Positions 18,845 through 27,678 of a stretch of DNA of 64,000 bases are shown piece by piece (positions within the stretch are counted from its first letter, which is position 1; the number at the start of each line of letters is the position of its first letter). Location: NCBI RefSeq assembly GCF_001182785.1, contig NZ_CP012099.1, positions 674,501 to 738,500 of the forward strand. The letters are read 5' to 3'. A program made the translations under genes and the position numbers. Origin of the DNA: Bacillus thuringiensis. Lineage in GTDB: Bacteria > Bacillota > Bacilli > Bacillales > Bacillaceae_G. The notes under the pieces are model-generated. The model made no database searches. It saw only the letters and a list, made by a program, of their open reading frames with translations, and was not told the origin of the DNA.

Positions 18845-20017
18845 GTGGATCGAGGAATTTTTAAAGAAGTTCCATTACCGTGTGCATTTTTGGATGAAGT
18901 GGCTTTAGATAGAAACATTCAATCGATTATAGAGTTAAGTGGAAATAAGAAGATTCGTATAGCGAGTAAATCGTTACGTTCTGTTCCAATTATGCAAAAG
19001 ATTTTAGCTGCAAATGATCGATTTCAAGGTATTATGTGCTTTTCACCTAGAGAGATTTTATTTTTAATAGAACAAGGATTTAATGATTTATTGCTCGGAT
19101 ATCCTGCTTATGATGAAAGAGCTTTGTATGAAATTAGTTTGCTAACAAAGAAAGGTTTCATTATAACTTGTATGGTGGATTGTGAAGAGCATATTGTGTA
19201 TTTAGAAAAAATTGCTGAGAAATCTAAAGGATGTTTTCGTGTTTGTTTGGATATTGATATGAGTAGTCGTTTTTTTCAATTTCATTTTGGTGTACAAAGA
19301 TCCCCGGTAAAAAATGTGCAGGATGCGTTGAAAGTAGTAGAAAAGGTGAGAAGGTCATCATATTTAATGTTAGATGGTGTGATGGGTTATGAAGCTCAAA
19401 TTGCTGGGGTGGGCGATCATATACCGAATCAATGGCTGAAAAGTAAAGTGATTTCGTATTTAAAGAAGAAATCAGTGTTAGAAGTTAAAGAAAGAAGAGA
19501 ACATATTGTAAAAGCAATACAAAACCTTGGTATTGAGCTAAGGTTTGTAAATGGAGGGGGAACAGGAAGCATAAAAACAACCGAGAAAGATAATTCAGTT
19601 TCAGAGATTACAGTAGGTTCTGCTTTTTATTCTCCGAAGCTGTTTGATTATTATAAAGAGGTGAAATTTCATCCAGCGGTCGGATTTGCCTTACCAGTTG
19701 TGCGTAAACCAGCCCCGTTTATTTACACTTGCCTAGGTGGTGGATATATTGCTTCAGGAGCAGTTGGAAAAGATAAAGAGCCTGAAGTTTGGAGACCGAA
19801 GGGTGCAAAACTATTAGCTTTAGAAGGTGCTGGCGAGGTACAAACGCCAATTTTTTATAACGGCGAGGAACGAGTGGATATAGGAGAGTCCATTTTGTTT
19901 CGTCATAGTAAGGCTGGCGAGTTATGTGAACGCTTTCCTTTTTTGTATCGTGTTAAAAAAGGAGAGATTGTTGGGGAGTATTCAACATATCGGGGGGATG
20001 GCCAATGCTTTCTATAA
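18845..20017 (+). CDS. Fold-type III PLP enzyme, alanine racemase/amino acid deaminase-like
   Basis: A 390-residue protein with an alanine-racemase-type TIM-barrel N-terminal domain. The probable PLP lysine is in IRIASKSLRSVPI near residue 42, and RFVNGGGTGSIK near residue 236 fits a phosphate-binding glycine loop. A C-terminal beta domain follows, as in D-threonine aldolase / D-serine dehydratase relatives. It is usually labelled amino acid deaminase or aldolase; the substrate is unknown. GTG 18845 is chosen because AGAGGAGAG lies eight bases upstream; the TTG at 18824 precedes that site. It overlaps the flavoenzyme gene by 13 bases, implying coupled function. Confidence 0.75.
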   Translation: MDRGIFKEVPLPCAFLDEVALDRNIQSIIELSGNKKIRIASKSLRSVPIMQKILAANDRFQGIMCFSPREILFLIEQGFNDLLLGYPAYDERALYEISLLTKKGFIITCMVDCEEHIVYLEKIAEKSKGCFRVCLDIDMSSRFFQFHFGVQRSPVKNVQDALKVVEKVRRSSYLMLDGVMGYEAQIAGVGDHIPNQWLKSKVISYLKKKSVLEVKERREHIVKAIQNLGIELRFVNGGGTGSIKTTEKDNSVSEITVGSAFYSPKLFDYYKEVKFHPAVGFALPVVRKPAPFIYTCLGGGYIASGAVGKDKEPEVWRPKGAKLLALEGAGEVQTPIFYNGEERVDIGESILFRHSKAGELCERFPFLYRVKKGEIVGEYSTYRGDGQCFL

Positions 20018-21321
20018 AGGGGAAAAAGTGGAGGAATTGGACAGGGAATGTAGAAGGAACGCCGCATTATACGATGTATCCAGAAAGTATACAAGATGTA
20101 GTAGAAGTTGTGGATCTTGCACGAAAAAAGGGGAAGAAAATTCGTGTTGTCGGTTCAGGACACTCGTTTACCCCCCTTGTGCAAACGGAAGAAGTTTTAG
20201 TTTCTTTAGATGAATTGAAGGGCATTGTGAATATTGATGCAGAGAAGATGGTTGCTGAAGTATGGGCAGGAACAAAGTTACATGATTTAGGGAAGTTACT
20301 TGAGGAAAAAGGTTATGCGCAAGAAAATTTAGGGGATATTGATTCACAATCTATTGCAGGAGCGATTAGTACGGGGACTCATGGAACGGGTATTACCTTT
20401 GGGAGTTTATCAACACAAGTTATAGAGATTACGGCAGTTTTGTCTAATGGTGAGAGTATAGTTTGTTCGGAAGCTGAGAACGTAGAATATTGGAGAGCGT
20501 TTCAGTTGTCACTTGGAATGTTAGGTATCATTGTAAAGATAAAATTGAAGGTTATTCCAGCGTATGCACTCGTTTATGAAAGTGAAAAACAGTCATTATC
20601 TACTGTAATGAACAAACTAGAAGAATATAAGAAGAATCGTCATTTTGAATTTTTCGTTTTTCCTTATTCTGATGAAGTACAAGTGAAATTTACGAACGAA
20701 ACAACGAATACAGGCAGTGATTTGAAATGGCATAAACTAAAGGTTGAGTTACTTGAAAATAGGATGTTCTCTTTGCTATCTCAAGGGTGTAAATGGTTTC
20801 CTTCTATAAGTAAAGGAGTGAGTCGATTATCAGCTAAGGCTGTACCAAACACAAAAATAATTGGCCCGAGCTATGAAGTATTTGCTACATCACGTACGGT
20901 ACCATTTTATGAAATGGAGTATAGTATTCCCTCAAAGTATATGAGGGCGGTTGTAGAAGAAATCTCAAATCTTATTGAAAAGAAAAAGTATAAGGTGCAC
21001 TTCCCAATCGAATGCCGCTATGTGAAAGGTGATGATATATGGCTTAGTCCAGCCTATGGAAGAGATTCAGCGTATATCGCTGTTCATATGTATAAAGGTA
21101 TGAAATATGCTGCTTACTTTGGCGAAGTGGAAAAAATTTTTCTGAAGTATGAAGGGCGTCCGCATTGGGGGAAAATGCATACATTATCATATGAGCAATT
21201 ACAAGATATATATCCAGAGTTTCATTCGTTTTTACAGGTGAGGAAATCTCTAGATGAACTTGGAATGTTTTTTAATCCTTATGCAGAAAATTTATTTATC
21301 CCGCTATTTGCCGGGCAGTAA
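20005..21321 (+). CDS. FAD-linked oxidoreductase, D-arabinono-1,4-lactone oxidase-like
   Basis: A 438-residue flavoprotein. The N-terminal PCMH-type FAD domain (about 15-190) shows VVGSGHSFTPL and GDIDSQSIAGAISTGTHGTG, and the C-terminal ALO domain contains the family motif HWGKMHT. Relatives oxidise sugar lactones or alditols with oxygen; none of the family's usual pathway genes is nearby. It overlaps the PLP enzyme gene by 13 bases. The final residues (IPLFAGQ) and stop are encoded by a dispersed repeat (21295-21345), so the native C-terminus may have been replaced. No signal peptide seen. Confidence 0.8.
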   Translation: MLSIKGKKWRNWTGNVEGTPHYTMYPESIQDVVEVVDLARKKGKKIRVVGSGHSFTPLVQTEEVLVSLDELKGIVNIDAEKMVAEVWAGTKLHDLGKLLEEKGYAQENLGDIDSQSIAGAISTGTHGTGITFGSLSTQVIEITAVLSNGESIVCSEAENVEYWRAFQLSLGMLGIIVKIKLKVIPAYALVYESEKQSLSTVMNKLEEYKKNRHFEFFVFPYSDEVQVKFTNETTNTGSDLKWHKLKVELLENRMFSLLSQGCKWFPSISKGVSRLSAKAVPNTKIIGPSYEVFATSRTVPFYEMEYSIPSKYMRAVVEEISNLIEKKKYKVHFPIECRYVKGDDIWLSPAYGRDSAYIAVHMYKGMKYAAYFGEVEKIFLKYEGRPHWGKMHTLSYEQLQDIYPEFHSFLQVRKSLDELGMFFNPYAENLFIPLFAGQ

Positions 21322-21345
21322 GACCCCCACTGATTAAAGTTTCAC
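21295..21345 (-). repeat. Short dispersed repeat, copy B
   Basis: Read on the minus strand it runs from GTGAAACTTTAATC to GCGGGATAAA. It shares 16 bases at one end (TTTATCCCGCTATTTG) and 12 at the other (GATTAAAGTTTC) with the copy at 22939-22994, and its GAAACTTTAATCAGTGGGGG matches the bcr1-like repeat at 9979. It contains the stop codon of the oxidase gene. Confidence 0.7.
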
Positions 21346-21356
21346 ATTATGTATAT

Positions 21357-21393
21357 GAAAAAGCTGACAAATAATTATTTGTCAGCTTTTTTT
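21357..21393. terminator. Bidirectional terminator
   Basis: AAAAAGCTGACAAATAA and TTATTTGTCAGCTTTTTTT form a near-perfect stem between convergent genes. The stop codon of the VanZ/RDD gene lies at the centre of the hairpin. Confidence 0.88.
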
Positions 21394-22526
21394 AGTGTAA
21401 TTGCATTTCTTGTATGACTAATATGTTCATAAAATAGTAGTTTATCACGGCTAAATACATGTAGTAAAACATGAATAATGAATAGGCCGTTAATGATAAA
21501 TAGGAATAACAATGTAACGAGTAATACTAAAGGTTCTGTATGATTTAACATAGAGCTACTAGAAAGAATGTAATTGATTCCGCCTAACGCAAAATAAAAT
21601 ATACCGTAGCGAATAAATAGTTCTTTTAATGTAATACGATCTGATTTTCCTTTCAGGTGAATGCGAAGCAATGCTTTCCCAATTGTTTTTCCATTCGTAA
21701 AGTATGGAATAATAATAAAGTAAATAAGGATTGAACACGTAATGAAAATGAGTTCATACATATTGGTGTAAGATTGCATATTAGAAACGAAGAAAGAATT
21801 TCCTTTGTTTTTAATGACAGGTACAACGATAGATAAGAAAATCCAATCAATTTGCATTGCGATAAGGCGACGAATGAATCCGACTGGTTTCGTTTCCAAA
21901 TCAATATAACTATCTAACTCATTTGTCTTCGGAAGGAAGTACGTAAATATTGGTGCAATGATAAAACCAATTACGCCACCTAATGTATTTAAAAACAAAT
22001 CATCGATATCAAATAATCGGTATGCACAATTGTATATACCGTATAATCCAGTCACTTGTGTTAGCTCGAAAAATAGTGAAAGGAAAAAGGAAATGCAAAT
22101 TGTTTGTAAGAAACTACGTCGGAAATAATAACGTAAGTAAATACCGAATGGAACAGTCAATAGAACATTAAATGCAACTTGTAAAAACGCAGACTCTTTT
22201 AATAAGTAGAAATAAGTAGCTGGTTTCGTTAAAACTGCCGATGTATGACTACTAATCTCTTGTATGAAATAAAATGGTGAGAGTTGCATGTGTTGTGTAT
22301 TAGCCGGTTGTAGGCTACAAGTATCAAACGTTTGTGGTAACGGCAAAATAACAAGAAAATAGGCATTTAATAAGTAAAGTAATAATGAGTATAAAATAAA
22401 TGAGCGCCATTTATTTAAATAACCGTATTTTCGATAATTAAATATTAAAAAAGGGATTAAAAGAAACATTGCTAAAAAGGGAAATAAAATAAATGCTGTT
22501 TTTACTGGAAATAAATATGCAGTCAA
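21375..22526 (-). CDS. VanZ-RDD domain membrane protein
   Basis: A 383-residue protein. The N-terminal half is VanZ-like (five hydrophobic helices; LLTVPFGIYLRYYF, FFELTQVTGLYGIYNCAYRLFDIDDLFLNTLGG). The C-terminal part (about 205-375) is an RDD domain with the arginine in GFIRRLIAMQIDW and GKTIGKALLRIHLKG. VanZ homologues affect teicoplanin or lipoglycopeptide susceptibility in some species; RDD proteins are often ion/H+ antiporter-like. Function here is unknown. TTG start at 22526 with AAAGGAG seven bases upstream. Confidence 0.8.
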   Translation of the reverse strand: MTAYLFPVKTAFILFPFLAMFLLIPFLIFNYRKYGYLNKWRSFILYSLLLYLLNAYFLVILPLPQTFDTCSLQPANTQHMQLSPFYFIQEISSHTSAVLTKPATYFYLLKESAFLQVAFNVLLTVPFGIYLRYYFRRSFLQTICISFFLSLFFELTQVTGLYGIYNCAYRLFDIDDLFLNTLGGVIGFIIAPIFTYFLPKTNELDSYIDLETKPVGFIRRLIAMQIDWIFLSIVVPVIKNKGNSFFVSNMQSYTNMYELIFITCSILIYFIIIPYFTNGKTIGKALLRIHLKGKSDRITLKELFIRYGIFYFALGGINYILSSSSMLNHTEPLVLLVTLLFLFIINGLFIIHVLLHVFSRDKLLFYEHISHTRNAITLKKADK

Positions 22527-22697
22527 AGTAAAACTCCTTTCAATGAAAATTCGTTTATCATTATAGCGCTAAAAATATTTAAATACAAAGTTAAAATCTT
22601 TCGAAATAGAAATAATTACTAATTTTATAGGAATTAAGTTATAATAAATTTAATATGAGGATATTATGATTATATAAGTTGAGAGAGGGTACAAGAG

Positions 22698-22901
22698 ATG
22701 CGATATGAACTTTTTTCTGTAAGTGGGGATCATATTACGACTTTTGAAAGTGCATGGCGTTTTCAGGAGGGAGAACAGATTTTTGTTCATGATGATCAAA
22801 CAAAAAGAAACTTTATTATTATTCGTCTGACGCATGATGTATTTCAACAAAATAAACATGTTATTCGTTTGTATTGTCAAGAAAAGAAGGTGTATGCATA
22901 A
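22698..22901 (+). CDS. Small conserved-looking protein, function unknown
   Basis: A 67-residue soluble protein (MRYELFSVSGDHITTFES...), predicted mostly beta, with an EGEQIFVHDDQ turn. GAGAGAGGG site before the ATG and a stem-loop right after the stop support expression. Monocistronic. I do not recognise it. Confidence 0.6.
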   Translation: MRYELFSVSGDHITTFESAWRFQEGEQIFVHDDQTKRNFIIIRLTHDVFQQNKHVIRLYCQEKKVYA

Positions 22902-22942
22902 GAGAAGCCCTCTTACAGTATGAAAAGTAAGAGGGCTCTTTA
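22900..22942 (+). terminator. Stem-loop after the 67-residue gene
   Basis: GAAGCCCTCTTAC-like arm (with AGAG upstream) pairs with GTAAGAGGGCTCTTT. The T tail is short (CTCTTTAT), then the repeat copy C begins. Confidence 0.65.
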
Positions 22943-22994
22943 TCCCGCTATTTGTGGGAAGCACGATTGGTGAGGATTAAAGTTTCGCTTTATC
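22939..22994 (-). repeat. Short dispersed repeat, copy C
   Basis: The minus strand reads from GATAAAGCGAAACTTTAATC to GCGGGATAAA. Both ends match copy B (21295-21345), while the inner ~20 bases differ. It lies between the 67-residue gene and the ABM-like gene. Confidence 0.65.
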
Positions 22995-23028
22995 ATTTTG
23001 CCCTTCGTAAGGAATAAAAAGAGAAGGG

Positions 23029-23316
23029 TTAATGTACATAGGTAGCATTTGATTTGGAAGAAAGGATATAGCCTTGTATTTTGCGCTTCAAAGTTACATT
23101 TCTTTCTCTTTGAGAAAGCCATGTACGGTAATCTTGTTGTGTTTTCCATAACATACGAATCATATATTCTGCCTTATCATTTGTACGATGAACATGTGAA
23201 AACTCTATGTTAATACAACCGTTCGTTCCGGGAGAAGGATAATATTGTTTAAGCCCATAAAGTAGCTCACTTTCATATCCGTACTTAATGTGAATGAGTT
23301 TAGTAACAATAAACAT
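23029..23316 (-). CDS. Antibiotic-biosynthesis-monooxygenase-like (ABM) small protein
   Basis: A 95-residue protein whose MFIVTKLIHIKYGYESEL start and EYMIRMLWKTQQDYRTWLSQR segment fit the ferredoxin-like ABM/IsdG fold (conserved W in the second helix region). IsdG relatives degrade haem, but the catalytic Asn/Trp/His set cannot be confirmed here, so only the fold is claimed. AGAGGTG site seven bases before the ATG. Monocistronic. Confidence 0.65.
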   Translation of the reverse strand: MFIVTKLIHIKYGYESELLYGLKQYYPSPGTNGCINIEFSHVHRTNDKAEYMIRMLWKTQQDYRTWLSQRERNVTLKRKIQGYILSSKSNATYVH

Positions 23317-23436
23317 ATAAACACCTCTTTTACGATAATAGTAGGAAAGATAGCTTTACTATAATAGTGAATTTAAATATTATTATACTATTCAGAAAAT
23401 TCAAAGTAAATGATAGATTTTAACTTAATAAAGGTA

Positions 23437-23478
23437 TAAAAAAGCGAGTCATCTAGTGTAATAGAATGACTCGCTTTC
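23437..23478 (-). terminator. Terminator of uppP
   Basis: AAAGCGAGTCAT and ATGACTCGCTTT form a perfect 12-bp stem; on minus it is followed by TTTTTT. Confidence 0.85.
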
Positions 23479-23495
23479 AATTTGTAAGTTTCATT

Positions 23496-24308
23496 TTATA
23501 AGAAAATAAGAGTAAGTACACCTACGATAATACAATAGAAAGAGAAATATTTTAAATTTCCTTTTGCCATAATGTTCATAAACCATTTTAGTGAAATATA
23601 CGTCATGATAAATGTTGCGATGAATGCAACAACATATGGCACGAATAATGTGTCTAGATTTGGATCATTTGCAATGTCTGTAATGCTTAACAATAAGCCA
23701 CCTAAGCTAACAGGAATGTATAGTAAGAATGAAAAGCGAAGAGCTGTTTCTTGCTTCATACCAAGTAACATTGCTGCTACGATTGTGGCACCAGATCGGC
23801 TTATTCCGGGAATCAGTGCGCAAGCTTGTGCTAATCCGACGATGATTGCATCTTTCATAGAAAGGTCGCCATCATTTTTACGACCGCGTAAATTTCTAAT
23901 AATCCAAAGGCCGACAGCAGTAATAAGAAGGGAAATCCCAACCATCTTCACACCTTTTAAGTACTGATCAATGTAATCTTTAAATAAAACACCAATAACA
24001 CCTGCTGGAATGGTTGCAATAACAAGATAAATAATAAAGAAGAAATCTGATTTTGCGTCTTCTGCTCTTGTAAATATATAAGAGAGACCATTCTTCGTTA
24101 GACGAATTAAATCATTTCTATAAATAAGTAATACAGCTAATAATGAAGCTGAATTAACAAGTAGTTCGAAGCTAAACCCTTCTATTTTTAGTCCTAGCAA
24201 ATGTTGTGCTAAAACGAGGTGACCACTTGAAGAAATCGGAATTGGTTCTGTTAGTCCTTGGAACAGACCGAGAATTAAATATTTTAAAACGTAGTAAAAT
24301 TGTTCCAT
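23496..24308 (-). CDS. uppP: Undecaprenyl-diphosphatase (UppP/BacA family)
   Basis: A 270-residue integral membrane enzyme that dephosphorylates undecaprenyl pyrophosphate to recycle the wall lipid carrier; overproduction confers bacitracin resistance. The family motifs are [13 protein letters not shown] (residues ~21-33; the more usual form is EFLPVSSTGH) and PGISRSGAT (~170-178, with the catalytic arginine). About eight helices. GGAGG site before the ATG. The E-P-I-P variant suggests one of several paralogues in the species. Confidence 0.9.
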   Translation of the reverse strand: MEQFYYVLKYLILGLFQGLTEPIPISSSGHLVLAQHLLGLKIEGFSFELLVNSASLLAVLLIYRNDLIRLTKNGLSYIFTRAEDAKSDFFFIIYLVIATIPAGVIGVLFKDYIDQYLKGVKMVGISLLITAVGLWIIRNLRGRKNDGDLSMKDAIIVGLAQACALIPGISRSGATIVAAMLLGMKQETALRFSFLLYIPVSLGGLLLSITDIANDPNLDTLFVPYVVAFIATFIMTYISLKWFMNIMAKGNLKYFSFYCIIVGVLTLIFL

Positions 24309-24404
24309 AATAACCTCCTTGTTTATTAGTTGAAAGAAACAACTTTTCCATTATAACAAAGATATGGATGAATATTGAAAAGAAATAAATATTCGAAATA
24401 AAAT

Positions 24405-24440
24405 AAAAATCCCTTATAGCAGTATAAGGGATTTTTATTT
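24405..24440 (-). terminator. Terminator of the soluble chemoreceptor gene
   Basis: AAAAATCCCTTATA and TATAAGGGATTTTTA stem; T-rich tail on the minus strand. Confidence 0.85.
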
Positions 24441-24444
24441 TTAA

Positions 24445-25386
24445 TCAAGAATTTACTGTTCCTTGAAGACTTTTAGACAATTGAACATCGACTTTTTCAG
24501 CATCATGAATATGATTCATAATAGTAGTATTTAATTTTTGGAACATGTGTTGTGTGTTAGCGAATTCTCGTAATATGTCATCATTACAAGATTTTTGGTT
24601 TTCAATAGCCTTAATAACATTTGTAGCACCATTTTGTAACGTTTGAATCATAACTAAAATATTTTCAATTCTAGCGTTTGTATCGGCGCTCATTTCTACA
24701 CCTTCATCGACTAAATGTAAATTATCTTTTGTGTTATCGTATGCTTTTTCAATTTCTTCTTGAATTTTTTTCGTTAAGTTGCCGATGTTTTTTGTACTTT
24801 CTGCTGTACTTTCTGCTAGTTTTCTTACTTCATTGGCAACGACAGCGAATCCTTTACCGTGCTCTCCAGCACGCGCGGCTTCAATACTCGCATTTAAAGC
24901 AAGTAAATTTGTTTGTGCTGCAATGTTTTGAATGACTTCTACAATTTGCTCGATTTCCTTTGAGCGTTCGCTTAGATGATTCATACTATTAGACGTGCGT
25001 TGGGATTGTTCACCTAATTTATTAATTACAATAAGTAAGCGGTGAACGGATTCTTTTCCTTCATTAGAGCAGTCAATAATTTCTGCAATAGACTGAATTA
25101 AGCTTTGTTCCTTTTGTAACATTTCATTATTTAACTCGTTGGAATGTGTCGTACGTGTTGAAACATTCTCGAAACATGAGCTTAATTGTTGAACTAAATT
25201 TTGGAGTGTATTGTGTTGGTTATTTACAAGTTGATGCTCTTGGACAACGCTTTGTACACGATCGTGGATAGTAGAAATAGTCTCTTGTTTTTCAATATCT
25301 TTTTGTTTTAATTCTGCTTCTAATTCTTGTATACGCTCTTCTAATTGAGCAATTGTATGTTGGAGTGATTTCTTTTGAGTAAACAT
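24445..25386 (-). CDS. Soluble methyl-accepting chemotaxis protein
   Basis: A 313-residue receptor signalling protein without any transmembrane helix or HAMP domain. N-terminal coiled coil (about 5-60), then an MCP signalling domain with the CheA/CheW-contacting hairpin tip [37 protein letters not shown] (given in pieces: [16 protein letters not shown] at about 168-183). Similar in plan to B. subtilis YfmS. The ligand-sensing part is small and unrecognised. Monocistronic, divergent from the WalR-controlled wall gene. Confidence 0.85.
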   Translation of the reverse strand: MFTQKKSLQHTIAQLEERIQELEAELKQKDIEKQETISTIHDRVQSVVQEHQLVNNQHNTLQNLVQQLSSCFENVSTRTTHSNELNNEMLQKEQSLIQSIAEIIDCSNEGKESVHRLLIVINKLGEQSQRTSNSMNHLSERSKEIEQIVEVIQNIAAQTNLLALNASIEAARAGEHGKGFAVVANEVRKLAESTAESTKNIGNLTKKIQEEIEKAYDNTKDNLHLVDEGVEMSADTNARIENILVMIQTLQNGATNVIKAIENQKSCNDDILREFANTQHMFQKLNTTIMNHIHDAEKVDVQLSKSLQGTVNS

Positions 25387-25551
25387 GTATTTATTTCAAC
25401 CGCCTTCGAAAGTTATATTTTCTCTATATTTGGATTTTAGCATCTTTTGTATTTTTTAAATATAGGAATTGTTAAATATTTAAGAATCTATTACATTTTA
25501 TTCATAATTCTCTTTTTTTCGTCACGAAAAATAAACTGTATTTAATCGTTT

Positions 25552-25568
25552 TGTAAACAAACTGTAAA
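25552..25568 (+). promoter_or_regulatory. WalR box upstream of the 3D-domain wall protein
   Basis: TGTAAA-CAAAC-TGTAAA exactly matches the WalR consensus TGTWAH-N5-TGTWAH. It precedes a -10-like TATAAC at 25579-25584, placing it over the -35 region. WalRK regulates wall hydrolases such as YocH in B. subtilis. Confidence 0.75.
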
Positions 25569-25606
25569 ATAAATCATGTATAACTGTATAAGAAGGGAGT
25601 CGGATT

Positions 25607-26881
25607 ATGAACTATTTTAAGCGAATCAGTAGTCTAGTATTAGCAGGAATTATCGGTCTTTCTAGTACAGTCGCTGTAAAAGCAGAGTCAAACGACGAGA
25701 AACTTAACAACATGCAACAGCAATTGCAACAAAACGATGCAGAAATGCAAAAGAAAGAGCAAGAGAAGCAAGCTGTTAGTAAAGAAATTAAAGGTATCGA
25801 AAACGAACTACATAATTTAAATAATACAATTGCAAAAAATAAAGAGGATCAAGCTGCTATTCAACGTAAAATTGATGAAACACATAAGCAGATTGAACAA
25901 AAAAAGGAAGAAATTATCGTTTTAGAGGATAAAGTCCTTGCTCGTAAAGATATTATGAGAAAACGTATGGTTTCTGTTCAAAACAGTTCAAATACAAGTT
26001 TAGTAGTAGAAGTTGTAGTAGAGTCAAAAAACTTTGCAGACTTCTTACAACGTATGAACGCAGTTTCTACTATTCTAGAAGCTGATAAAGAAATTTTACG
26101 TCTACAAGAACAAGATCTTCGTCAAATTGAAGAGGACAAGAAAACAATTGACGAAAAAGAAGCATCTTTAGTAGTAGACAAACAAAAATTAGCAAAAGCG
26201 CAAGCTGAACTGCAAGATAACTTGAAGAAACGTCAAGATAACTTACAAACAGTTCAAGCTAAATATAATGAGGTTGCAAGTCAACTTAATTTAGCAGCGG
26301 AAGAGAAAGCTAAAATTGAATCAAATATGAAGGCAGTACAAGAAACGATTGCTCGTGAGCAAGAAGCAGCAAGAATCGCAGCGGAAGAGCGTGCAAAAGC
26401 AGAAGCGGCTGCAAAAGCAGAGCAAGAAGCCTTAGCGAAAGCACAAGCAGAAATTGCTGAAAAGCAAAAGCAAGAAAAAGCTAGTAAACCGGCAGAACCA
26501 GTTGCTAATAATAATTCGAAGGTAGAACCTGCACAACCTTCTAAGCCAACTGCTGGTGGGAAAGAAATTTATGTAGAAGCTACAGCTTATACAGCTGATC
26601 CAGCGGAAAATGGTTATGCGTCAGGTCAACAAGTATTTTCTGCATGGGGACCAGGTGGTAAAGGTTATAATCTAACTGCAAACCCAGGAATGAAATTAAT
26701 TGCTGTAGATCCAAGTGTTATTCCATTAGGCAAAACTGTAAATGTTGAAGGTTATGGAGTCGCAATTGCAGCAGATACTGGTGGAGCGATTAAAGGTAAC
26801 AGAATTGATGTGTTAATGCCTGATAAAGGGTCTTCTAGTCAATGGGGAAGAAAAATCGTTAAAGTTACAATTTTAAACTAA
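25607..26881 (+). CDS. Secreted coiled-coil / 3D-domain cell wall hydrolase
   Basis: A 424-residue secreted protein. Signal peptide 1-27 (VKAES). A long coiled coil (about 30-245) resembles PcsB/CwlO-type regulators, followed by an Ala/Glu/Lys-rich stretch (250-290) and a Pro-rich linker. The C-terminal 3D domain (about 318-424) has ATAYTADPAE, LIAVDPSVIPLG and IAADTGGAIKGNRIDV, the three aspartates that give the domain its name. Relatives include YocH and resuscitation-promoting lytic transglycosylases. The WalR box upstream supports a role in wall turnover. Start has AAGGGAG. Confidence 0.88.
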   Translation: MNYFKRISSLVLAGIIGLSSTVAVKAESNDEKLNNMQQQLQQNDAEMQKKEQEKQAVSKEIKGIENELHNLNNTIAKNKEDQAAIQRKIDETHKQIEQKKEEIIVLEDKVLARKDIMRKRMVSVQNSSNTSLVVEVVVESKNFADFLQRMNAVSTILEADKEILRLQEQDLRQIEEDKKTIDEKEASLVVDKQKLAKAQAELQDNLKKRQDNLQTVQAKYNEVASQLNLAAEEKAKIESNMKAVQETIAREQEAARIAAEERAKAEAAAKAEQEALAKAQAEIAEKQKQEKASKPAEPVANNNSKVEPAQPSKPTAGGKEIYVEATAYTADPAENGYASGQQVFSAWGPGGKGYNLTANPGMKLIAVDPSVIPLGKTVNVEGYGVAIAADTGGAIKGNRIDVLMPDKGSSSQWGRKIVKVTILN

Positions 26882-26886
26882 AACGT

Positions 26887-26923
26887 AATCCAACTTTACA
26901 ATACGTAGAGTTGGATTTTTTTA
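26887..26923 (+). terminator. Terminator of the 3D-domain gene
   Basis: AATCCAACT and AGTTGGATT stem, then seven T. Confidence 0.85.
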
Positions 26924-26993
26924 TAATAATAATGTTAAGTTGAGTTTACATTTTGTTAAGGATAGCATACAATAATGGTGAGAGGTGGTAAAT

Positions 26994-27212
26994 TTGACCA
27001 TTTTAAACAGGGTAAAAGAATTAAGAGCTCGTTTTAATTTTTCACAAAGTGTATTAGCAGAAAAGGTTGGAGTGACGAGACAAACAATTGCTGCAATTGA
27101 AAAAGGGGATTACGTTCCTTCATTGTTACTAGCATTGACGATTTGTGATGTATTCCAGTTAAAGATGGAAGACGTGTTTGTTTTAAATAAGGAGGGGGAA
27201 GAGGATGAATAG
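26994..27212 (+). CDS. Small XRE-family transcriptional regulator
   Basis: A 72-residue single-domain Cro/cI helix-turn-helix protein (SQSVLAEKVGVTRQTIAAIEKGDYVPS, given in two parts: helix 2 SQSVLAEKVG, helix 3 TRQTIAAIEKG). It resembles B. subtilis YozG/YgzD-type regulators. A TTG start at 26994 is chosen since AGAGGTGG (26981-26988) is correctly spaced; GTG 26985 lies within that site. It overlaps the next membrane-protein gene by eight bases, which suggests paired function. Confidence 0.83.
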   Translation: MTILNRVKELRARFNFSQSVLAEKVGVTRQTIAAIEKGDYVPSLLLALTICDVFQLKMEDVFVLNKEGEEDE

Positions 27213-27678
27213 AATTGGTTTTTCTTATATTATAAATGTACTCTATACTGCACTAGCATGCTGGACATTTGTTGAATTTTATAGTGTTATTACAGAGTTA
27301 GCAGATATATTTAAAAACGAGAATTTCCCGTTTGAAGTAGCGGTTAATGGAGTACCATTTATTTTATTATTTATTGGAGCTATTATAGTTACAATTTTTT
27401 ATAGAATTCAAAAGAAAAAATATAAGAATTTATCTTTTTGGATGTATCCATTATTATTTCCACTAGAAGATGAACGTGAAAAAGCGATTACGGATAAAGC
27501 TTGTCGAACAACATTTGTATCGTTATGGTTTGTGTTACCTTGTGCAGTTGGATTTTTAACTTTTTCGCCTATTATTAATGAATATCTTCCTGGATACCCA
27601 TTATATATTCTATTTTCTATTTTCTTTATTCAAATGACAGTATTTCACGTATCACTATACAGAAATAAATTAGCTTAA
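27205..27678 (+). CDS. Four-helix membrane protein paired with an XRE regulator
   Basis: A 157-residue protein with about four transmembrane helices and a charged central loop (FYRIQKKKYKN, LEDEREKAITDKA). The REKAITDKA segment is shared by DUF2178/DUF3169-type membrane proteins encoded next to small XRE regulators. GGAGGGGGAAGAGG precedes the ATG within the regulator gene. Function unknown; the regulator may control or be controlled by it. Confidence 0.7.
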   Translation: MNRIGFSYIINVLYTALACWTFVEFYSVITELADIFKNENFPFEVAVNGVPFILLFIGAIIVTIFYRIQKKKYKNLSFWMYPLLFPLEDEREKAITDKACRTTFVSLWFVLPCAVGFLTFSPIINEYLPGYPLYILFSIFFIQMTVFHVSLYRNKLA

